The notes: generated by a model not told the origin, from the letters alone. A stretch of DNA of 64,000 bases from Marsupella aquatica (GCA_973895155.1 OZ316899.1:11222001-11286000); one strand, 5' to 3'. Positions 43,067-53,043 are shown, counted from the first letter of the stretch. Numbers and translations are program-made.

Positions 43067-45214
43067 TCAAGGTTTCAGGATTGAGAGTCGACGCATGCCG
43101 ATGCCCTCGCAGTGTTCATTGTGCAGGATTCTAGGTAATGGTTTCGTGAAAAGGTCAGCTCTGTTTTCTTTGGAAGGGATCCAGACTATGTTGATGTGAT
43201 CCCCGTGTTGTTCTGCGGTGTAGAAAAATTTCGGTGCTATATGTTTAATTCTGTCTCCTTTTATGAAGCCCTTGGTGATTTGATTGACGCAGGGTCGGTT
43301 GTCTTCAAAGATCGTTGTTGGAGCTGTCAGGTTAGGTCTTCCGGCAGAGGTATGGATGTGGTTGACTAGTTGTCGAAGCCAAACACATTCTCTACACGCT
43401 TCGTAAAGTGCGATCACTTCAGCATGGTTCGATGAGGTAGTGGTGAGTGTCTGCTTGGTGCTTTTCCACGATACTGCAGTCCCGCCTTGAAGGAACACAT
43501 ATCCCGTCTGGGATTTAGAATCGTCAGGGTCGGATAGATAACTTGCATCGGCATAGCCCACGAGTTCGTTAGGAATCGTATTAGCATAGTATAGTCCCAT
43601 ATCTATTGTGCCTTGCAGGTACCTGAGGACTCGCTTGATGCCATTCCAGTGGCGGATTGTGGGTTGGGAGCTATGTCTTGCAAGTAAGTTCACTGCGAAC
43701 GCTATGTCGGGTCTGGTCTGGTTCGCAAGGTACATCAATGCTCCAATGGCGGAGAGGTAAGGTTTTTCTGGGCCGAGAAGTAGCTCTGAGTCTGTTCTCT
43801 TATGAAATATATCCTTTGTAGGGTCTAATGATCGAAGGTCCATCGGTGTAGTAACCGGATATGACTTGTCCATATTGAACTGCGCTAATACCTTGCGTGT
43901 GTAAGTAGACTGGTGGATAAAGATGCCTTCCGGTAATGTCTCGATCTGTATACCAAGGCAGTAATTTGGTGTGCCTATGTCTTTCATTTCGAATGCTGCT
44001 TTTAGAGTTGCTATCGTGGTGGCAGTGAGTTCAGGTGTACCAAAAATACTTATGTCGTCGACGTAGATCGCGATAATAATGAACTCATCTCCCATATGCT
44101 TGATAAATAAGCATGGAGCTATCTCGTGATTCACGAACCCAAGAGCGAGCATTTCTGCCTTAAATCTTTGATACCAAATCCTCCCGCTCTGTTTAAGGCC
44201 ATAAAGAGAGCGGAGGACCTGTACAGCAATCTTGTTCTTGGATTTCTCTTTGCTGACAGTCTTGTTCACAGGTATCTTAACCTTGGTGGGACAAGATGGT
44301 ATAGCATCAAGCTCTGTCTGTTTCTCGAAAATAGTGGGGGTTGATCTGTGGTTGATCAAGTTCGTCTGCATTTCTGTAGGTACAATCTGGTCTACACCAG
44401 ACTTTAGATCTGGGGATAATGGGAGAAGTTTCTCCCCCTGAATATGGAATTTAACTCTGTTAATGAGTTCAGGCGGGGCCTGCATATAGATCTCTGTGTC
44501 TAAAACTCCATAGAAATATGCTGTGACGACGTCCATCAGGTGCAGCTTAAGTTTATGAATCAGTGAGAAAGCAATCAGGTACCTGTATGTGATGGCGTCC
44601 ATAACCGGGGCATAGGTGAGGTCATAGTCCTTTCCCCAAATTTGTGTGTATCCCTTTGCAACCAATCGTGCCTTGTGTCTAATGACTTCACCTTTTGCGT
44701 TACGCTTTCTTACCAGTGTAATTCTATATCTTGTCAGGTTCATGTCGGGTGGAGCTGGACAGAGTTTGCCAAACACCTGACGGGAGATAAGTGAGTCGAT
44801 TTCTGAATTTATGGCTTTTTCCCATAGGGGCCAATCGTCTCGTTTTCGTGCTTCACTGACTGTGTGTGGCTCGGTTGGATCGGAGGAAATTGTCTCTAAT
44901 ATGAGAAATGAAAAGTTCTCATTAATCGCGGTGTCTTGGCGGATCCAGATGTTCCCTGTGTGTGCATAGTTCAGGGAAATTTCTTCATTGTCGGCACATG
45001 GTTCCGGTATAGTTGAGAGTAAGGTAGTAGTTGGGCGTTTGTTCCTTAGTGTCCGATCCTTGGAACCTGGTGGGCGTCCTCTTTTTGCTTTGGGTGCTGC
45101 TGCAGTTGCTGGCCGTTCGTTGATGGAGATCCGGGCAGGGGTATTTGCTGCCTCTATGTGGGATTTGGTTACATTCGCGGCATCATTGAAGGCGTCGGGT
45201 AATTTCTCCATCAT
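43067..45214 (-). CDS. Copia reverse transcriptase and RNase H part of the polyprotein
   Basis: 715 codons from the Met at 45214, but the true frame comes from upstream (see the stop at 45254-45256). RT blocks are RYRITLVRKRNAKGEVIRHK, ARLVAKGYTQIWGKDYDLTY and LMDVVTAYFYGVLDTEIYMQ. They continue with VLRSLYGLKQSGRIWYQRF and YVDDISIFG, the catalytic YVDD. RNase H blocks are LVGYADASYLSDPDDSKSQT, GYVFLQGGTAVSWKSTKQ, TTTSSNHAEVIALYEACREC and ENRADLFTKPLP. All catalytic residues appear present. An insertion-like Pro/Thr-rich stretch between the TEIYMQAP and VLRSLYGL blocks is longer than usual. The enzyme copies the element RNA and removes it from the hybrid. Confidence 0.9.
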   Translation of the reverse strand: MMEKLPDAFNDAANVTKSHIEAANTPARISINERPATAAAPKAKRGRPPGSKDRTLRNKRPTTTLLSTIPEPCADNEEISLNYAHTGNIWIRQDTAINENFSFLILETISSDPTEPHTVSEARKRDDWPLWEKAINSEIDSLISRQVFGKLCPAPPDMNLTRYRITLVRKRNAKGEVIRHKARLVAKGYTQIWGKDYDLTYAPVMDAITYRYLIAFSLIHKLKLHLMDVVTAYFYGVLDTEIYMQAPPELINRVKFHIQGEKLLPLSPDLKSGVDQIVPTEMQTNLINHRSTPTIFEKQTELDAIPSCPTKVKIPVNKTVSKEKSKNKIAVQVLRSLYGLKQSGRIWYQRFKAEMLALGFVNHEIAPCLFIKHMGDEFIIIAIYVDDISIFGTPELTATTIATLKAAFEMKDIGTPNYCLGIQIETLPEGIFIHQSTYTRKVLAQFNMDKSYPVTTPMDLRSLDPTKDIFHKRTDSELLLGPEKPYLSAIGALMYLANQTRPDIAFAVNLLARHSSQPTIRHWNGIKRVLRYLQGTIDMGLYYANTIPNELVGYADASYLSDPDDSKSQTGYVFLQGGTAVSWKSTKQTLTTTSSNHAEVIALYEACRECVWLRQLVNHIHTSAGRPNLTAPTTIFEDNRPCVNQITKGFIKGDRIKHIAPKFFYTAEQHGDHINIVWIPSKENRADLFTKPLPRILHNEHCEGIGMRRLSILKP

Positions 45215-45253
45215 TTGATGCAGGTGTAATATGCGTTTTACTTCATCATTGGC

Positions 45254-46915
45254 TTATTTGGTCCTGGGGTCATTCCAAAACTGGTCCGTAGTTTGCCACT
45301 TTAGTTGGGTAGGCTCGAGTATGTCTTGTATGTCGGTGGTGCTCAATGTAGGGAATATCTCCTCGCGGAATTGACAGTCATTGTATCTTGCTCGGAATAT
45401 GTCCGCAGTCGTTGGTTCTAGATATCTTATTATCGAGGGGGAATCAAATCCAACATATATACCGTTCTGGCGCTGTGGTCCCATCTTCGTCCTCTTGGGG
45501 CCTAGTATAGGAACCATTACTAAGCATCCGAATGTCTTAAGGTGTGATACATCTGGGATGGTTCCGTATGCCATGTGGTATGGTGAATATGAATTAAATG
45601 CTGACGGTCTGAATTTCAGTAGTTCCGCTCCATGCAGGACGGCGTGTCCCCGAGCTGTAATGGGAAGTTTTGTCTGCATAAGCGTTGGTCTCGAGATCAT
45701 TTGTATGCTTTTAATGAATGATTCTGCCGTGCCGTTCTGAAAGTGGACGTAAGCCATTGAGTATTGGACTATTATACCTAGTGTAGTGCAGATATCGTCG
45801 AAGGCCGGGGATGTAAACTCGCCGGCGTTATCTATCCGGATTGTGCGAATGGGTGAGTTCGGGAATTGCGCTCTCAGCCTGAGGATCTGAGTAAGTAGGC
45901 GCGCCAGGACCAAGTTACGGGTTGAGATAAGTGATACTTGGAACCATTTTGTTGAGGAGCAGATCATCACTAAAAAGAATCGAAAGGGTCCACTTGGGGG
46001 GTCGATGGGGCCACATACGTCAATGTTCAGTTGTTCGAGGAACGCCGGGATCCTGTGTATTGTCTTCGAGGCTGATGGTCTGATCTGGAGTTTTCCTTGT
46101 GCGCATGCTGGGCAGATTTCCTTCATAGATGTGGGCTTTACCGTATGGGGTATTCCGCAGGTGTCCTTGAGAATTCGATGGTACATTGAGGTGCCTGGGT
46201 GGCCCAGGCGACGGTGCCACAGCTCAGTAATTGTGGGTGTCTCTGCTTCCACCTTGTATGTGTGTATCGGGGTGGCATATAGTCCTGGTGGGTGGTATGG
46301 TAATGATTCATGTATAATTGGGTCTTCGCCAGTTTCTGTCAGTATCTGTAGTGAGTTATTATTTGGGCCTGAAGTTGAGCGAATCTGGTAGCCATTTTCG
46401 TGGACGTCTTGAAAACTCAATAGGTTCCTGGTCGCGTTGGGTGCGTATATTGCAGAATGTATGTTGATCAGTGTTTTGTTTGGGAGTAGAATTCTTGCAG
46501 GGCCGTGGCCTTTCTCTAAGTTGTTGGTTCCTGTTATGGTCGTCACTAGCCGATTCGATGATGATATCTTTTGGAAGTAACGTTTGTCTCTTAATATAGT
46601 ATGTGATGTGCCACTGTCCAGGATACATATGTTGTCGTCAGAGAGGGAGGGGGCCAATTTCTCATCTGTGGCGAGATGTATCTTTGGGGGTGGCTCAGAG
46701 TTCACATACTTGCTGAGGTCTGCATCGATTTCTAGGTAGTTTGCTACCGTCATTGTTTGCGCTGTGGGCAAGCTTGCCTGATATAATTTGACTAAGTGTG
46801 GTTGGGCTCGGCAGTCGCGCTTGATATGTCCGGGGCCGCCGCATCGAAAGCATTGGATGGGTGGTTTCTGGGGGTCTCGTTGCCAAGAGGTCTTCCTTCG
46901 TGGAGATTGTGTCAT
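45254..46915 (-). CDS. Copia zinc knuckle, protease and integrase part of the polyprotein
   Basis: This segment continues the gag frame: only 24 sense codons separate the gag stop from the Met at 46915. The knuckle is CFRCGGPGHIKRDC (residues 23-36). The protease is CILDSGTSHTIL with DSG near residue 97. The pre-integrase zinc site is LWHRRLGHPG...CPACAQGKL. The integrase core has LNIDVCGPIDPPSG (Asp), TIRIDNAGEFTSPAFD (Asp) and NGTAESFIKS (Glu). The frame ends at TAA 45254-45256 and resumes in the same frame 13 codons before the next Met. The integrase inserts the cDNA; the protease matures the polyprotein. Confidence 0.9.
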   Translation of the reverse strand: MTQSPRRKTSWQRDPQKPPIQCFRCGGPGHIKRDCRAQPHLVKLYQASLPTAQTMTVANYLEIDADLSKYVNSEPPPKIHLATDEKLAPSLSDDNICILDSGTSHTILRDKRYFQKISSSNRLVTTITGTNNLEKGHGPARILLPNKTLINIHSAIYAPNATRNLLSFQDVHENGYQIRSTSGPNNNSLQILTETGEDPIIHESLPYHPPGLYATPIHTYKVEAETPTITELWHRRLGHPGTSMYHRILKDTCGIPHTVKPTSMKEICPACAQGKLQIRPSASKTIHRIPAFLEQLNIDVCGPIDPPSGPFRFFLVMICSSTKWFQVSLISTRNLVLARLLTQILRLRAQFPNSPIRTIRIDNAGEFTSPAFDDICTTLGIIVQYSMAYVHFQNGTAESFIKSIQMISRPTLMQTKLPITARGHAVLHGAELLKFRPSAFNSYSPYHMAYGTIPDVSHLKTFGCLVMVPILGPKRTKMGPQRQNGIYVGFDSPSIIRYLEPTTADIFRARYNDCQFREEIFPTLSTTDIQDILEPTQLKWQTTDQFWNDPRTK

Positions 46916-46987
46916 CGGGGGTTTGTTATATCGTCCTCTCTGGAATCTGGTCTTCGTATATCGTGGGTATTGTTTGGCGTGGTGTCC

Positions 46988-47629
46988 CTAGAATCGTCCC
47001 TTGCCTTTGAATGTGTCGGCCGCTTTTGTGGAGTTATATTGTATTTCCAGTTTCGGGATAGTTCCTGGTGGTCTCGTTTTAGAGTTTTGCATCAAGAGTA
47101 GGTCGTTCTTCTCTGCCAGGAGCATTACGGCAATGAGGTCTGAGTATTCGGTGAAGTGCATCTGTCGATACTGTTGGGCTAATGTCATGTTTGCTGCAGG
47201 GAAGGTCGACAACGTCTTCTCTATCTGGTCGGCTTCCGAGATTTGTTGTCCGCATACCTTCAATTGGGAGGTGATCCGGAATAGTGCGCTGTTGTAGCTT
47301 GCTATTGTTGGGTGATCGAGGACTCGGAGGTGTATCCAATCGTTTCGTGCTGCCGGTAGGGAAATCAGTCGGAGGTGGTCGTATCTCCGCTTGAGCGCAT
47401 CCCATAGCGCCCTCGGATTGTATTCGTCGAGATATTGGGCCTGTAAGTCTTGGTCTAGGTGATGTCTAAGGATGAATATGGCTTGAGCCTTGGTCTGTAG
47501 GTTTCCATGGTGATCTGCAATTATTATGTCCCCGAGTCCCTTCGCATTGAGGACGATCTCGGCGTTTTGTGACCAGGATAGGAAATTTGATCCATCGATC
47601 TTCAATACTGGGAATTGTAATTTCTCCAT
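46988..47629 (-). CDS. Copia Gag
   Basis: 213 codons. It starts MEKLQFPVLKIDGSNFLSW, then QAIFILRHHLDQDLQAQYLD, ALWDALKRRYDHL and EKTLSTFPAANMTLAQQYR, the UBN2/Gag-polypeptide pattern of plant copia elements. The stop is TAG at 46988-46990 followed by G. Downstream codons remain in frame, so a CAG-to-TAG change (or, less likely, programmed read-through) separates Gag from the knuckle. Gag assembles the particle. Confidence 0.85.
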   Translation of the reverse strand: MEKLQFPVLKIDGSNFLSWSQNAEIVLNAKGLGDIIIADHHGNLQTKAQAIFILRHHLDQDLQAQYLDEYNPRALWDALKRRYDHLRLISLPAARNDWIHLRVLDHPTIASYNSALFRITSQLKVCGQQISEADQIEKTLSTFPAANMTLAQQYRQMHFTEYSDLIAVMLLAEKNDLLLMQNSKTRPPGTIPKLEIQYNSTKAADTFKGKGRF

Positions 47630-47763
47630 GTATAATAAAGTGGCTCGGGGGATTCAGAAGAAATTGTCTGTCTTCCCGATTGTTTGTCTTTCAGAGGATA
47701 GGTGTGTATTGAAATTATCAGAGTTCAACGCGTCTGGTCTCTTTTAGCTCGAGAAAAATCTGA

Positions 47764-47783
47764 GGCATCAGGTGCTGATAACG
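47764..47783 (-). promoter_or_regulatory. Primer-binding site of the copia element
   Basis: On the minus strand the bases after the 5' LTR read CGTTATCAGCACCTGATGCC. The TATCAG core is typical of copia primer sites (initiator-Met tRNA type). The same context flanks the partial copia LTR at 692. Confidence 0.6.
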
Positions 47784-47975
47784 TGTTGTGACATTAATTC
47801 TATCAAGATCTCAATCAATCCATCAACAACTCCAATTAAAGTATGACCAATTCATGGTCATATATATACAATGTTAGTTAGGGTAGTTATGATCCTATTC
47901 ATCTCCCTTCTACTAATTCGTACCCTTTCAGGTCTCCCTATCCACTGTGTTTGGGATAATATTTGTATTACAACA
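47784..47975 (-). repeat. 5' LTR of the copia element (192 bp)
   Basis: Identical by eye to 42545-42736. It is followed outside by the target copy GATAC (47976-47980). Confidence 0.95.
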
Positions 47976-49057
47976 GATACCATACTCTTTTCTATGCACA
48001 TCCCTCTTTTCTTATGCACATATGGTATGGTGGCCATAAAGCCCATTTTTTAATGTAAATAGAAATCATGACAAAAAGCATACATGCTTAAATCATTTGA
48101 CATACATCATGGTCATGAGTTTTCCCGTCCACATGCTGACTATGGAGTTGTTCTCTAGAGGCTTCACTCTTGGCCCCAACTCTAGCTTGTAGTTGGCGCA
48201 TTATAAGATGCATTCTATCAAAATACATATCCCTAGAATGTCCCTTTACTAACTGATAAAAAAATGGGTTCCAAGTTTACGGTTGGTTTTTAACACTGTC
48301 ATACCCATACACACCATTTGAGAAAAACGTCTGCCCAAGCTGCCCTATAGCCTGCCCGCACCGGTCCAAGATAAATATAATTATATTCATTTTACAGTTA
48401 AATTGGAAAATTGGGAATAAAGTTTGACATTTAACTAATATAACTAAAATAGAATTTTTGGACTCTAAGATGTGGTGGCCGCTATCTCTTGTTCTCCAAT
48501 TTCTTTGGAGAAAAAACATATTGTGTTTTGAAGTGGAAAATTATTATTATTGCAGTGGCAATTGTTGCCTTGGCCGGACCCTCCCTCTGAAGGCCTCTGC
48601 ACCGCAAAAATCCACAACTCACCCTCCCTCCAAGCACGGCCTTGATGACAAGCATGCCCCACGTTCAAATTTTGGGACTTCGCCTCAAAGCCTGACTCTT
48701 GCCGCCGTGCCTCGACCACGCCTCAGTAGTGCCCAGCATCCCTCGCCCCTGCCCCTTGTTGTCCCTCTTTGGCCCCACGTGCTCCTCGTTGCACCATTGC
48801 CTGGACACTACAATAATGATGGATACCACGCCCACCGACGAGGGAGTGACAAGCCCATGCTCCCCACCATGGGGCCACGCATCTATGAGGAGGGAGGGGA
48901 GCGGCTTTTAATAATATTATTATGAGGATGGGAGAGGTCACCTTGCCGGGCGGCCCTATGCTGGCGACCGTGAGCTGCCTCACACAACCCCTATGAAGGA
49001 GGGAGCGACAACCAAGGGAAAGACCAAGGAGACTGAGAGTCAGCGCCGATGGAGAGA
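47976..49057. other. Host DNA between the copia and the small CACTA element
   Basis: No gene supported. The open frame at 48458-48925 is Pro/Ser/His-rich low-complexity sequence in a C-rich stretch and shows no motif. It ends with AGA (49055-49057), the target copy of the small CACTA element. Confidence 0.5.
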
Positions 49058-49203
49058 CACTAGTACATTTTACCTCCTTTTTCCAATTCTCTCCACATCG
49101 GACGCCTTTGTAAAATAAAATTTGAAAACAATACATCCAATACTACTAGCATCGCAACATGCCATTTTAATAGTATCGGATATCGACAATCGGACTTCTA
49201 TCG

Positions 49204-49299
49204 GAAAGTCCGATGGTGGGAGAATGGGAAAGTCCGATGGTGAGAGAATGGAAAAGTCCGATGCTAGGAGAATGGGAAAGTCCGAAGCAATCAAAATGG
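49204..49299 (+). repeat. Left subterminal repeats of the small CACTA element (4 x 24 bp)
   Basis: Units of the form GAAAGTCCGATGGTGGGAGA plus ATGG start at 49204, 49228, 49252 and 49276, an exact 24-bp period. They probably serve as binding sites for a transposon protein. Confidence 0.9.
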
Positions 49300-50135
49300 G
49301 ATATGCATTTCAGCGGACGCGACATGCTCAGGTCACCCATCTCTTCCTTTAATTGGGTTTCTACTTTCATTTGGAACTATGAGCTAGGTGCCCATCTCCC
49401 TTGACATGTGAACTCTTCAAATTTTCTCAACTAATTGGTCACCCATCCCAATTGCTATTCCTCCAACATGAGCTTAACTTTGTGGTTCTTATTCCTTACA
49501 TTGTACATGCAAGCTTAGCACTTTTGTTGTTTGACTTAGAGTGTTTGGGGATTTTATACACTTGTGAATTTACTAAGACCCATGTAATTTGGACCCATTC
49601 TTGATCCATTTTTCTCTATCATGAGATTAGATCTTTGCATCAAGTGGCCTATTCTAGTTACCTTGTTACATTCCCCTAGGAGAAACCAATAGAAATTTGG
49701 CAATGGTCATTCATCGATAGTAAAGCCTTCCTTCATTAGATTTGATATGGGATAATTATGGCTTATTAGTTATGGATGATATTTTGGTCCTTCCAAAGCC
49801 TCAGCGTCAATGGCTCCTAATTGTCTCATCTTTTATCAACTATGTTGTTGTTGGACTTGCAACAAAGACTACATGGGACAAGCAATCTCCTTCTAGATGA
49901 TGTATTTTGGACTTGGCATGTTGAGCACATATTTCCGTAAGGGAACAATATGTTGGGTTTTGGGAGGAGGCAAAAACAACACTCAAGTCCATTTGCCTCA
50001 AGTATGAAGTTATTCATGCATACAAGAATGATTGTATCTTTTGGGAAGAGTATGTCGGTGCAACCACATACCCCATCTAACACATCAAAACTTTTCATTC
50101 TAACACAATCAAAATTTGTCTTTTTGCCACAACCA

Positions 50136-50303
50136 GACTTTCCCATACTCCCAGCATCGGACTTTCCCATTCTCCCAGCATCGGACTTTCCCATTCTTCT
50201 AGCATCGGACTTTCCCATACTCCCAACATCGGACTTTTCCATTCTCCTAGCATCGGACTATCCCATTCTCCCAACATCGGACTTTGCCATGTTAGCACAA
50301 TCG
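50136..50303 (-). repeat. Right subterminal repeats of the small CACTA element (7 x 24 bp, inverted)
   Basis: GACTTTCCCATTCTCCCAGC plus ATCG units start at 50136, 50160, 50184, 50208, 50232, 50256 and 50280. They are the reverse complement of the left set and keep the exact 24-bp period. Confidence 0.9.
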
Positions 50304-50624
50304 GATATAATATTCGTTCTTATTAACTACGGAACTTTTCCGATCAATATTGTAACGCACATCATTTTCGTTACAAAAAACATCGAACATATCAATCAAA
50401 GTTTTTGTTGAGGGATCCGATGTGTTTTCTAACGAATATGATCCATTTTTTAATGCATCGGAAAGGTTCCGTTGTCAATTATATTGGAAATGAAGATATC
50501 CAAAGCCGAGAGTATGGCATATTGCCATTTTGTGATAATTGGAATTTCCGATGCTAAAAGAATCGAACGCCTATTGTTCGCAAAAATTGAGCATCGGAAA
50601 TGAGCTTAATATGTACTAGTGAGA

Positions 50625-51144
50625 TGATCCGCAACAAAGGAGCCATGATGGAGAGACAATGAATGACAAAGGAGCAACGAGGGAGAGGGAGCGAGGACAG
50701 GGGAGCAGGGACATCCTCCCATACACAGACCCAAAACCCTACAAATTGACTTCCTGAGATGGTCCATACTCCCTGACCCTGAGATATTGGGGTGCAAAAT
50801 AGGGTTTAGGTTTAAACCCTAAACCCTTAACCCCCGGGTCCCATCTTTGACCTCTCTTTTCCCGGGTTCCAACTCCTTGACCCGGTTGTACTTCCCACCC
50901 AATTTAAGAACTTGAACATGCATGGGTTGAGGTTCAAGTATATATATGAGGGGATCACCCCCTCTCAAACATCCAAGATGACTTGGTGTTGGAGAGTAAA
51001 GAAGGAAGTCCATTCACCTCCATCCTCAAAATGTCAACTCATCAAGAGCCCGGATAGTGCAACGGGCTTGCTGCAAACTCTCATGGCATCATACCATGGC
51101 ACCATTCACCCTGCTAGTATCCGTTCTTTGGCTCCCAACTCAAA
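50625..51144. other. Host DNA between the small CACTA element and the solo LTR
   Basis: No gene seen. It contains short TTTAAACCCTAAACCC-like phrases near 50810, too short for a telomere tract, and a TATATATA box-like string near 50939. It ends TCAAA, a near copy of the TCAAC after the solo LTR. Confidence 0.45.
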
Positions 51145-51254
51145 TGTAAACGGAAAAATTAATTAAGTAGAAATTAGTAGCAAAACTCCAAGAAGAAGGC
51201 AACGGATAGAGTATTAAAGAAGTGTAGTAGTAGTCGTGAACAATTCTTGAGAAG

Positions 51255-51750
51255 ATGGCTGGAACAGTAAATTAGAAAGCGCAACAATCCTTGCTATATG
51301 GGGTAATGTAGGGTTAGGGTTTTGTTACGAAGGGTGCAATACAAAGTTAGGCGATGGTAGAGACTGTGCTTTAGGCATAAGAGCAAGACAAAGAAGACAA
51401 GTAGGGGAAGTGCAAGGGAATGTTCTTAGCAGAAATCAAAACAATCATATATGCAAACCTGCGGGAGAAGGGAAACCCATGTTTCGGTTTATGATTCGAG
51501 TCTTAGAAGGAGACTGTCGTGTATGGAACGAGACAGGGCAACAATTATTTGGAATGGATGGTGAGGCTTTCCGATGACATTTTACTACCAAGGAAGCTGT
51601 TGAAGAATTTTGCAAGGGAATCATGTTATCAAAGTGGAATCTAGTGTTGGGTCAAGAAACCGACCATCGACAACGTATTAGCTGGAGGTTAATCGCTGCA
51701 GAACGAGTGATTGTTTTCCAGAATATAGTTGAAGCAGGAGAAACATAGGA
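51255..51750 (+). pseudogene. LTR-encoded protein A, solo LTR copy
   Basis: The ATG at 51255 aligns with the starts in elements 1 and 2. A short indel just after it changes frame. From about 51280 the frame reads ATILAIWGNVGLGFCYEGCN, ALGIRARQRRQVGE, ICKPAGEGKPMFRFMIRV, EGDCRVWNETGQQLFGMDGE, a TGA, EAVEEFCKG, KWNLVLGQE and RLIAAERVIVF. The similarity to element 1 is much better kept in protein than expected for neutral drift of a solo LTR of this age. That suggests the LTR diverged while the protein was still selected, before decay. Confidence 0.55.
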
Positions 51751-52722
51751 CGTTTATAATTTAACCTTATAGATGAGGAACCTAACTGTTAGCAGTTATG
51801 AGGTTATGGCTCCGACGACAAACCATTCGTGGAGATGTGTCGTGCAATAACCGCAGGGAGAAGTTGAGTAATTGCGGGTAGCAGTTGAGTAGCCAAGGCA
51901 CGTAGTAATTGCAAACAAGCAGTTCAATAACCGTTAAGCAGTTATGTTTGATCAAACATTCGGAGGACACTTTTGGTAGTATCGCGGAATAGTTGAGAAC
52001 CGTTAGATCTCGTTGGAACGATAGTATTTAGTCTTGCAATAGTGGAAGGCAAGATGTCACTTATTGCATTAGGAAATCTGGCTGAAAGGTGAAGCCGTGC
52101 TTCCTTGAGATTTCCAGTAGCTTTGCGGAAGTGTTCCCCACTCAGTATGAGTAGAATTTTGAATTCAGAAGTAAAGAAGTTATGTTGCGAGACAGCCGAC
52201 GTTGATTATAAATGAATGTCAATTGATGTTAAGAGATGTGAGAAAAGAGTGAGTCTGAATGTGAGAGTATGACTAACAAGTGGATGTTGTGAGAGAGAGA
52301 AGAGTGGTTGTGGTTGAAAGGTACAATCCAATAGGTGAGATTTAACAAGAGAGTTGCGCCTGTTGAAACTGTAACCTTAGTAAGAGAATTACATGAGATG
52401 GAAATCGTTAAGTCGGTTAATCATTAACCGCAAAGATATATGAAGATTAACTCACTTTGGGTGAGGATTTTGAGGTATAACACCTTAAGAAGTCAATTTA
52501 ACAGACAAATAGTGCAAAGCAGAGTCTAGTTGGAGATTGTGTGTTTTGAAGGTGACAATCTAGTCATCATACACCTCCATCATAAGGGAGTCATTGTCAG
52601 ATTGGTGTTTCTATTACGGATAGCCATTCTTGAATTACTCCATCATATACGAAATGGATTGATTACTTTGGAAGAGAATCAAGAAGACAATTGGATCTGA
52701 CGCGATCACAATTCCAGGAAGA

Positions 52723-53043
52723 ATGAATCTTGATAACAAGGAAAAAGGGAATCGCTCACTAATTAAACTGAGACCAATAGAACTGTGGGTTTGTTCGATT
52801 GGTTCACATTTGATTTCCCGTTGGTTGGAGGACACGAGTATTCTGATTTGCATTTTCACTTACCGTGAGTGGTGTGGGTTCATAGAGATTGTGTATTGAG
52901 AAGGATTAGTTTTGACCGAGTGTATTGTACCTAAGAAATGGAAAGAAGAGGTAGATATTGAAGAACTTCTGGCCAAAATCACAGATCAGGAAAGTGAAAA
53001 TGAGTTGACAAGTTATCTTTTAGTCGGACGGTTAATTGTTTAA
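52723..53043 (+). pseudogene. LTR-encoded protein B, solo LTR copy (106 codons, one stop)
   Basis: From ATG 52723 to TAA 53041-53043 there are 106 codons, as in all other copies. Blocks are SLIKLRPIELWVCSIGSHLI, YREWCGFIEIVY, then a TGA, EGLVLTECIVPKKWKEEVDI and GRLIV. Only the one stop damages it. Confidence 0.6.

Larger units (their letters stand above)
42545..47975 (-). mobile_element. Complete Ty1/copia retrotransposon with identical LTRs (5,431 bp)
   Basis: The 192-bp LTRs (42545-42736 and 47784-47975) look identical base for base. The perfect target duplication GATAC is at 42540-42544 and 47976-47980. On the minus strand the order is LTR, primer site, gag, protease, integrase, RT, RNase H, polypurine tract, LTR, the copia order. 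The whole coding region is one frame from 47629 to 43067 with two stop codons. Identical LTRs mean a very recent insertion. Confidence 0.95.
49058..50621. mobile_element. Non-autonomous CACTA element (1,564 bp) with inverted 24-bp subterminal repeats
   Basis: The left end is CACTAGTACATTTTACC at 49058; the right end read inwards is CACTAGTACATATTAAGC, ending at 50621. The 3-bp target duplication is AGA on both sides (49055-49057 and 50622-50624). Inside are four direct copies of a 24-bp unit on the left and seven on the right in the opposite orientation. No transposase is encoded; the middle (about 49320-50110) has only small meaningless open frames. It must have moved with a transposase supplied by another CACTA element. 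Confidence 0.9.

Noticed and set aside
46988-46990. Programmed read-through of the copia Gag TAG as an established feature
   Set aside because: There is no strong read-through context or downstream structure that I can see, and decay by CAG to TAG is simpler. Kept only as an alternative.
46005-47405. Plus-strand and other-frame open reading frames over the copia element
   Set aside because: They are shadows of the minus-strand copia polyprotein, which has all expected motifs.
48458-48925. 155-codon open frame in host DNA
   Set aside because: Low-complexity Pro/Ser/His sequence with no recognisable domain or splice context.
49204-50303. CRISPR-like regular repeats
   Set aside because: The units are contiguous 24-bp tandem copies without unique spacers, arranged as inverted arrays inside a CACTA element.
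50800-50830. Telomere-like CCCTAAA tract
   Set aside because: Only two or three imperfect units occur in running text-like sequence; too short for a telomere relic.
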